A DNA stretch of 64,000 bases from Polytrichum commune (taxonomy: Eukaryota > Streptophyta > Polytrichopsida > Polytrichales > Polytrichaceae): contig OX485803.1 in assembly GCA_950295325.1 (NCBI GenBank), positions 37,463,554 to 37,527,553 of the forward strand, in the 5' to 3' direction. Positions 56,167 to 64,000 of this stretch are shown piece after piece. Both the position numbers and the translations under genes were made by a program. Each line of letters begins with the position of its first letter. The stretch's first letter is position 1. A model generated the notes under the pieces. That model was given only the letters and a program-made list of their open reading frames with translations. It ran no database searches and was not told the origin of the DNA.

Positions 56167-56611
56167 TTGTCCACCCTCTATAAATGTTACACCTATAAGT
56201 GTTAACCCTCTCTAAATGTTAACTTTCTTCTACTCCCCACATATTGCACACTATAAATGTTAAACGTGTTAACTGTTAACAAAATGGTACTCCCTTCTTT
56301 GTAAATTTGACTTTATAAATGTTAACGAATGAAATACAACCATAATATGGATGATAAAAACTACACATCCAGTTACATTCCTCTCTCTCACCCGTGATTT
56401 GTAAACTTGATATTGAATAAAGTTTTGATTGGGTTTGCAATTTTATGAATGGTATTCTCTCACAAGGACTCTTCACAATTGCTTATATTTATAAATGTTA
56501 AGATTTGTATATTGCTCAAAAAAGTAATTTTATAATTGTTAATTGTTAACACGTCTATAAATGTTAACTTTGATCCACTCCCGAGGGTTAACATTTATAG
56601 AGGGTAGACTG
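56167..56611. mobile_element. Emigrant/pogo-like MITE
   Basis: The right end, read backwards, gives CAGTCTACCCTCTATAAATG then TTAACCC. The left end reads TTGTCCACCCTCTATAAATG then TTA. TA lies on both sides (56165-56166 and 56612-56613). CAGT...ACCTCTATAAAT is the style of plant Emigrant ends. The interior repeats TATAAATGTTAA many times, apparently by internal amplification of the terminal motif. Confidence 0.8.
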
Positions 56612-56644
56612 TATATAGTGTGGTCTTCCGGGTATTCTTAATTA

Positions 56645-56800
56645 GTTCGAGGTATATTCCTCAGATTCCCTTAAATTGATGGGTAATTTTCATGAAGTCT
56701 TGAACTTCGGTCAGTTATTTCTGAAACTCAACCAGTTCATCTAATATTATAACTAACGAGCAGCTAGTTCCCGCCCATTCATTCATTGATGAACGTTGAC
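56645..56800. repeat. Fragment homologous to the outer part of the 49600 element
   Basis: In opposite orientation to 49600-49770: GAGGTATATTCCTCAGATTC, GAACTTCGGTCAGTTATTTC and AACTCAACCAGTTCAT all have counterparts there. No palindromic core is present here. Confidence 0.6.
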
Positions 56801-57012
56801 TTATCATTTAAGACTTTTGTTCACTTGCATTTAAGAAGGGAGCAGTGAGCATGACGCATCTTGATTCTCTAACTATAGATTTCTGTATAGATTTCTCAAG
56901 GCTGTTTGCCCCCTCCTTTGCCCACTTGCCGTATAATAACAATAATAACAATATATATTATAATATGAATACGGAGGACAAATAAACAATTCGATATCCA
57001 CTTTAGTGAGTA

Positions 57013-57380
57013 CACTCCGACCTCCCTAACATCACGCATGTGGCAATCAAAGTGCACGTGATATTAAGGAGGTCTGCAATGTTAACATGGATGTGTGATG
57101 ATAGAGAATTGGTGTAGCATGTGATATTATGGAGTAACATAAAGTCCACATTACAAAAACGACGATTATGACAACGATGACAACAACGACAATGTGATGC
57201 ATGCCAAGGTGTGGTTGGAGTTCTTTGTTGGGGTTATTTTGATGTTGAACCCGTGATACATGAGAGAGAAATGTGACAACAAGGATGGGGGATTTACATT
57301 GAGCACATCCATTCCCTAGGATGTTGGGAAATACGAGAGGGAGTGACATCACGAAGGGTGACATTACAGAAGCTAGGGTG
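57013..57380. mobile_element. TA-flanked miniature element, family Y, copy 2
   Basis: Left end CACTCCGACCTCCCTAACAT, right end AGCTAGGGTG. TA lies at the left (57011-57012) but TG at the right, so one target base has changed. The interior matches copies 1 and 3. Confidence 0.82.
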
Positions 57381-59056
57381 TGACTCTATATGCTAGTGGT
57401 TGTTCCGCGTCATAAGAGGCGTTGTGAACGCCTCTCGTGTGGTTAGGGCTAGGAAGATCTCAGCCGTCGATTGCGATCTAAGCGATCTAAGGGCTCCTAT
57501 ATTGCCCCCCATTGTTGGCTTCTCTTCCCCTCAGGTAGAGCTTGGAAAAGCTTCACTTTGGATGTAATCTCCACCTCCATCCACTCACGAATCTTGGATG
57601 AAAAATTTCAAACTAAGTCCTTCATTAAATGTCCATTGGGAACTTAGGGAACCCTTTGGAAACCTTCAAAATCTCACACAAATGCTCTCATACGATGGAA
57701 TGAGCGATCAACCCCTTCATCTTGCAAACATTGATTTCTAATCTGCCAAACTCTCATCCGCCATAATTTTTTTCGGATTGCCTGAGCAATTTCGTAGAGC
57801 ATAGGATGAGGCTCCGTGAATGGATGGCTTGGATGTGATCTGTCCACACACCCTCCATTCACATCACCTCAATGACATGGATGACAATTAGTCACTCAAG
57901 ACTTCTTTAACTTTTATTCAGGTAACGAGAAATGAATATAGTAGTATAAATTGGAAACTACAACCACACGTGAATAGTTAATCAACTACGTGTACACAGA
58001 CGTGTGAACTTCAAAGTCAAATAGCGGGTAAAGTTAGCTATGTAAAGACCGACGTTCTATCTGCTCTCAACTGGGTTTAGTTAAGGTTCGCTACATAGAG
58101 ACCATACCTTACCAGTTGGCAAACCGAGTGGAGACTTTGTTCCTTGAATTCCAGTAAGGTATGCTAGAGGGTGCTTAAACCAACACACACTTTAAGCTAT
58201 TGCACATATATATGGCTACGTGGTTGATGATAAAAAAAAAAAATTTAAATAAATCATAGTAGCGTGTGGGCTAAACGTAGGTATAAAGAAAAGAAAAGAA
58301 AAAGTTTCAACTGAATTTTCGATGAATATTCAAAGTCAAAATCGCTAGCTTCTTTGAACCAATTCATACGCCCCATGTATGACGACGACCTTGCATATGA
58401 TGAGGATCCCCACCTTTGCTGCCTAGAATCAACACAACATCGTTGGGTACTAGACCCAAACTAGATTAAAGTCCAAACTAGTCATGGTGTCCAAAGCCAC
58501 ATGACCACCTCCATGATCATGTTTGGTTTGGTTGCAAAACAAACACCTTGTATCCCAAGAACTGACCCTCTTTATGCCTAGAATTGACCTCCTTTGTGCA
58601 TTTGTGGGCCTACTTCCTTGGCTTTGTGAATAGAATGGCCATAACATCCCCTCCCCATGCGCGTGAATGTGTATAGAATGGCTAGAATAGGCATTGATAA
58701 GCCACCCTAAACCCATCTTGAACTAGCCCAAGATAGAGTGGATCATGTTCTCTACCCTACATGGAGGCAGTGGAGGCCGCTATGAGGTGGTAGCATCACT
58801 AATGGCACCTAAAACAATCACTCCATGGGCCCAGACACTCCTACATCATGGGGTACCATTCAAGGTAGTAGAGTGTTGGCACTCGGGAGGCGTTTATAGG
58901 TGTTGGTTTAGCACCCTCTACCTTTTAAGGAATAGCAAGCAAACGACCAAGACACGGTCCCAAGGACACGGGTCTTAAACAACACAATTTCAAACAACTT
59001 CGTTGTAACATTCAAATGCTTAGTCAATGAGGGATCTAAATTGAATATTGTATTTA
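57381..59056. other. Intergenic, no gene recognised
   Basis: Contains a short inverted pair (CATACCTTAC at 58105 and GTAAGGTATG at 58154). Nothing else is supportable. Confidence 0.4.
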
Positions 59057-59583
59057 GTGTCACTTACTATTTGGAATTACAACATGCTATTTGTATATAT
59101 ATTGTATATCTTATATTAACAAATGTCCAATTGGTTGTTTGGGTATTATAGAACATTAACAACTTTACTTGGTAAAAAAATATATCACTTACTAAAAGAT
59201 ACACGCTCACCTCCCTGATATCATGCATGTGGCAACCAAAGTGCATGTGATATTAAGGAGGTTATTAGTGTTAACATGGATGAGTGATAATAGAGAATCA
59301 ATGTAGTGTGTGAAGTTGTGGAATAACAAAAAGTCAACATTGCAATATTGACAATGATGAAAACATGATGCGTGCGAGCGTGTGGTTTTAATTATTCAGT
59401 GGATTATTTTCATTTAAAACCCATGACATTTGAGAGAAAATTATGGCAACAAGGAGGGAGATTTAAATTGAGCACATCCATTCCCTAAGGCTTTGGGATA
59501 TAAGAGAGGGAGTGACATTATAGATGGTGACATTATGGAGGTTAGGATGTACAACACTATGTAACTTCAAATAGTAAGTGACG
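59057..59583. mobile_element. Short TIR element, family X, copy 4, interrupted
   Basis: Left end GTGTCACTTACTATTTGGAA then TTACAACATGCTAT; right end ATGTAACTTCAAATAGTAAG then TGAC. The inverted ends are the clearest of the family. A family Y element occupies 59202-59549; without it the unit is about 177 bp, like the other X copies. Confidence 0.8.
59202..59549. mobile_element. TA-flanked miniature element, family Y, copy 3, nested in family X
   Basis: Left end CACGCTCACCTCCCTGATAT, right end ATTATGGAGGTTAGGATG, TA on both sides (59200-59201 and 59550-59551). It splits the X copy near its right end. Confidence 0.88.
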
Positions 59584-60385
59584 TATATTGTGGACATATG
59601 TATATGTAGTGTTACATACCCTTCACAAACTTGTAGTGTGGTCTATAGTGTACACCACCATGCTATAAACAACAAGGGATGCTACTTACATTTGAGTCCT
59701 AATCCAATCATTGTGTTATTCTTTCACTCTAGGTTTGGGTAGAATATATATATACACACACACACACATTGAAAGCTATTGAGAATAACATTTGAAGGGG
59801 ATATTATCGTCAGAAGCATATCAACTGGTATTGTGTAACTTCTTGGAGATATGTTATGGTGATCCTTGAATGGTCATTGTGTCCAAAGAGTTAGGATTTA
59901 AGAGGCAATCTTGGTCTCTATACAAAGCATGAAAACTCTACGAGATAGATTGTTTGTTAGTGGGACAAGAGCGAATTTTGAATGAGATATCATTATTATG
60001 AAGCAAGTTTTGAGGTGGTTTTGAAAGCATGTTTTGGTGGTCGTGCACCACTTTGACTGGGCATGTGCTCACTTCACAAAGAGAAAACCACTTGTCATAT
60101 AGATAGCTATACGGAGCACATTGTTTTTGATTAAAAAATAAAACAACGTTTTTGCAAATGACCTTTCTGCAAATCCTTGGGGGGTTTAGTACATATCCTT
60201 TTGCATTTACCATGTGCTATTAAATGTGGTCCATTGTGACATTTTGTTGTTTGGTGAATTAAGATACACGTGTTAAGATACATCTCATCATTTAGGTGAT
60301 TAGAACATGATATGTGCGTTCATGTCAGCTATCAACGTGGAATTAGTGATTGGATTGAGAGTGTTTGTGGGTGGTTGGGTTGAAC
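59584..60385. other. Intergenic, no gene recognised
   Basis: Contains a TA/CA microsatellite at 59747-59768. No exon series is seen. Confidence 0.4.
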
Positions 60386-60389
60386 AAAT

Positions 60390-60625
60390 GAACCTTATGG
60401 CAGGACATTGGTGTCCCATAATACATTGGTTAAACCTTGAAGCATGTGTCAACGTCAAAAATGGTTAGTTGAAGGCGATCAAAGCGGTGTCCATATCATC
60501 TTGTCGTCCTGTACACGCTTTGATGTTCGAAGTTGGTTTTTATTTTTTATCACTTACAGCCACAAAAACCAATCATCGAGGAGGCTCCGATTTATTTGGG
60601 ACACTGGTGTCCCGCCATAAGGTTC
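60390..60625. mobile_element. 236-bp TIR element
   Basis: Left end GAACCTTATGGCAGGACATT and right end (reverse complement) GAACCTTATGGCGGGACACC, inverted over about 30 bp with few changes. AAAT flanks both sides (60386-60389 and 60626-60629). Non-coding; superfamily unclear. Confidence 0.82.
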
Positions 60626-61119
60626 AAATAGCTTAACACCATTGATCGACTGCCATGTCATATTCACACAATGACTTTTATTTGCTATATGGTCCCTGTG
60701 TGAATATTGTGGTGTCCAAATATTTGGACCTGTGGCATTGAAATCACATTCAGTTGGGAATTTAAGTGACCGATTTAGTGCATCTAGCGAATCGTATATA
60801 TGTCATAGTAACCATTCATACATATAATATCATTGTGAAAGGTTGCAATTGCAATAGTTGCATGTTAGAAATTGCCAATTTTTCCCACATATATCCTAAA
60901 AGAAGTGCTTGTGCCATTGCATGCACTTTATAGACGTTTTTATCAATTGAAAATGTTTAGATTTTAATTACTAGTTAACCTAATTCTTATCTTTGGCATG
61001 AATCTCATTTACATGCCACCAAATGCAAATTCTGCTATCTAATATGCTATATGGGCATCCAAAATTTTCCATGATTATCCAAATCATGTGTAAAGCTCAT
61101 TTGACATTGGTGTAAGAAG
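60626..61119. other. Intergenic, no gene recognised
   Basis: AT-rich with no exon series. It adjoins the Harbinger transposase remnant. Confidence 0.4.
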
Positions 61120-61620
61120 TTCGTCAAGATGGTTGCGGCTTCAAAGACATGATTGTACTTGGCTTTGATGGCATCAAATCACTTTCATGTGGCATTGAAA
61201 CTTGCGCTTTGACCACCAATGGCCCATTCTACCTTTACCTTATAGTCTACATGCATCTTGTTGTATACGATTAGTGTTGCGTCGTCCATATCCAGTGGTC
61301 TCTTCACATTGCCAAGTCTTTGCATTATAAACATATCATTGCCAATATAGCCGGAATCTCCAAGAAAATACTCAAAACATCCATCATCATGAGTGAAAAA
61401 TACCGCCAACACATGTACAAGTTGGAGCGGCGAATGATTGTAACATCATGAAAAGTACCCGGAAAACACAAGTCCAAGCAAATGAAGGGACCTTCATGTC
61501 ATAATACAAGTGTATAGTTCGTACAATGGATTTTCTTCCAACCATTGAATTACTAAGCGTGAGTTGGGATTGTTCCATGGCTTCCGCATCTTGACAAGTG
61601 CACAATTAATAATTTCGATG
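61120..61620 (-). pseudogene. PIF/Harbinger transposase remnant (DDE nuclease)
   Basis: On the minus strand 61412-61185 encodes FEYFLGDSGYIGNDMFIM, then YNKMHVDYKVKVEWAIGG. These are the second-Asp and final-Glu motifs of the Harbinger (DDE_Tnp_4) nuclease, with GDSGY and VEWAIG intact. The upstream part, to about 61605, continues in other frames with stops (KMRKPWNNPNSRLVIQW). The N-terminal helix-turn-helix and the first Asp region were not found. This is a dead gene. Its family could have mobilised TTA-flanked MITEs like those at 10358 and 17010, but no shared ends were found here. Confidence 0.72.
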
Positions 61621-64000
61621 CGGCCCGGAAATTGATGATTCATTCCTGACAATTGTCACCACACGGCCTCATCATGCCAAGTTATTTCACGAGCAAGTAC
61701 ATTAGTAATGCACAAAACAATGAAAATCACACTATCGTACAAAGTCTGAAACACCATATTAACAATTATGGGACTTCATACCTAATTTAAGACTATGAAT
61801 GGTTGTATGAGACCCACTAGAAACTACTGGGACACCATTGATAACATATCAGCAATGCACAAGAAACAATGGGAACTACCAAGTAACATTGGGAACACAT
61901 CAAGAACGCACATGAAACACTCATGGGAACATACATGGGAACTACTAGGGACCATTGGGAACAAGATTGAACATTTCAATGGTGTGATGTCATATTATAC
62001 TACAATGTGTGAAGTCATCATTACAATGAAGGTTGTACCATATGAACATCTAGTTGGTAGGGAGGAATAATCAAGGTGGGTCATTGCAATTGAGAAAATG
62101 TTTATAGTGTCATCGTAATACTCATCAATCAACCTTCACCTATATGTAATTTAATCAAATCACATAATATGAAAAATGCTAATGATATGCATTATAAATA
62201 ATATGATAATATGAAATGAATCCTATGTCTACGATGTATTTTATTCGCACTCTATAAAATTGCAATCCTAATCACTAATCCTACTCCTCACAAGTTGAAT
62301 CATGTAAGTTGATGAAGGGCCATAATTTCAAATGTCAAGTGATATCAGTGTCCATGTCAAGATGGGTTGTCAAGATCTGACATTAATTGTAGAACCTCAT
62401 CATGGGCTTCCCACATGCTAGTCCCTATAGACATTAAATCGAGGAGCATGGTGTGGATGATCTGCCAATTAGAGAGGACAATGCTCATCTCTTTGAGCTT
62501 ATGGAGAATTTGGCCTATGAGATGGCTTGTAGTCCAAGTGCAAGGCAAAACCTCATTCTATACAAAGTATTTGTCATTGTTTATTGGATAAAGATAAACT
62601 GAAATATAAGGTCTTTAACTCCTTTGGCTATAACATTGATCTCATTTTTCATATATACATAAATCACACGGATGTCCTCATAAGGGAAATCTTGTGCATG
62701 GTACTCCAACAACTCATCGTAGTTCATGGGCAAGGGAGTGGCACATTTGCATGCATGTTGTCCTGCATTAAGTAGGTTAGTAAGTTATATGATTTTGTGG
62801 CAAAACCAAATGGCAACCCAAAAACTGTGGAGTCTGATGTGTAGTGCAAATTAGAATTAAGCAAGTTTATTGCCAATCACAAGATTACAAAACACATGAT
62901 GAGGACAATGCATGTAATGGAAGTACATGATAGTGGATGCAACCTTTTGATCTACACGAACATGCAATATGCATACAATAAAGATTAGGGAGACACAAAC
63001 ATGGACGGTGATGTGGGGATGTTGCATGACAAGATGAGTGGGCAAAGCAAGTTTCTTCTCGATCTAGTGTAATATTACTTGCAAATTTATGTAATACAAT
63101 AAGCATACATACACGATTGAAGTGACTTGCAATTAAGACATGTAAATACAATGGTGAGTAATGTGGCTTTATTTTTACATATGGTGGGGGAGGTAAACAA
63201 TTCAAGAACAATGAATCGTCATTTATAACTATAATGAGACCCAAGTCAATGAATTGGGTGGGGCATGTTCCTATCAACCCACATGATCCTTATTAATTAT
63301 TATACAAGATGAGGAAACACATAAATGTGTGAGCTTTGTAAAAGTGTTCCTTAGATCATCAATAACACAATGATGTAGGAAGCATGGGAAATTAAATAAA
63401 ATTATCTTTATTTACAAAAAATCAATGTAGAAGTGGAATTGTTTGTAAGTTGGGTTCAAGAAACCTGCTTGAAATCTAGAGTTGTGATATAAACGCACGA
63501 AAAGAGGATTGTTATATGTGCAAAAGAGCCTTTCAAACTAAAGGAAACATAGGATTGAGTTGTGCTCAAAATCTGTGGCAGCATGGTACTCGCATCTGCT
63601 AACACTCCCTCAAGTTTTAGACCAAACATCCAAATTGGGATTCACTCAACCCAAATGATGGACTAACACAAGTAGCCATAAAGGGTGCATAGACAAAGAG
63701 GATCGATGTGTTGAAAGGTATATGATATATTCCAACTTATCAGTGGCATCAATGGGTAGAATGGCTGGTGACAACATATATGTGTCTTGGACAACAATTT
63801 GTTGGAGAGTTGGAGGCAACACTGACACTACTATAGTGTCTACCCTGGGCGCATTTGTTCCATGAGACACAACATGTTCTTGCATTTGACCTTTGGGAGT
63901 ATTCAACACAATGAACCGTGGATCCGATATTTGCTACATATCTTGCCTACTTTGTTGGCGAGTCTTCCCCATAAGATTCTCAAAGAAACTGTCACCGGCA
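61621..64000. other. Right-hand spacer, no gene recognised
   Basis: 61850-61955 has a run of GGGAAC(T/A)AC.-type phrases. Minus-strand frames at 62357-62548 and 63646-63909 are open but show no recognisable domain; they may be further decayed transposon coding sequence. The window ends inside this stretch. Confidence 0.35.

Overview
This is a gene-poor stretch of a land-plant nuclear genome. The evidence is three multi-exon genes with GT-AG introns: a 13-exon family 1 beta-glucosidase, a plant MEKK-type kinase and a plant ER saposin-like protein. Around them lie plant transposon remains (Ty1/copia pol, PIF/Harbinger, pogo- and hAT-like miniature elements) and CCCTAAA telomere-type motifs. I cannot name the lineage from sequence alone. 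There is no prokaryotic, organellar or viral gene cluster.

Layout. 1-1.9 kb: left-truncated, mutated Ty1/copia pol plus one dispersed repeat. 2.1-5.6 kb (-): saposin-like/canopy-type ER protein in seven exons, 323 aa, with a GC-rich minisatellite about 1 kb upstream at 6.6-6.86 kb. 6.9-22 kb: no gene recognised; many TIR elements, including two Harbinger-like elements packed end to end (17.0-20.9 kb), the larger of which carries the 3' end of an unusual LINE with R2-like features. 22.7-30.3 kb (+): GH1 beta-glucosidase in 13 exons, 533 aa, with a repeat array in intron 1, a perfect 39-bp foldback in intron 2 and a dispersed element in intron 9. 32.7-40.1 kb (-): MEKK-type MAP kinase kinase kinase in at least 11 exons, with two 5S-rRNA-like retroposons in its introns. 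40-64 kb: no gene recognised; nested miniature elements, a LINE remnant and a decayed Harbinger transposase at 61 kb.

The three genes do not form a pathway. One acts in the secretory pathway as a probable folding helper, one is a secreted or vacuolar glycosidase, and one is a cytosolic signalling kinase. All three have open reading through every proposed junction, matching intron phases and intact core motifs, so they are probably functional. The most notable items are the R2-like LINE tail, the 5S-derived retroposons, the ENG-to-EVG change beside the beta-glucosidase nucleophile, the short beta3-alphaC segment and possible alternative C terminus of the kinase, and several dateable nested insertions. 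All exon models come from reading splice sites and phases by eye; no alignment or transcript data were used.
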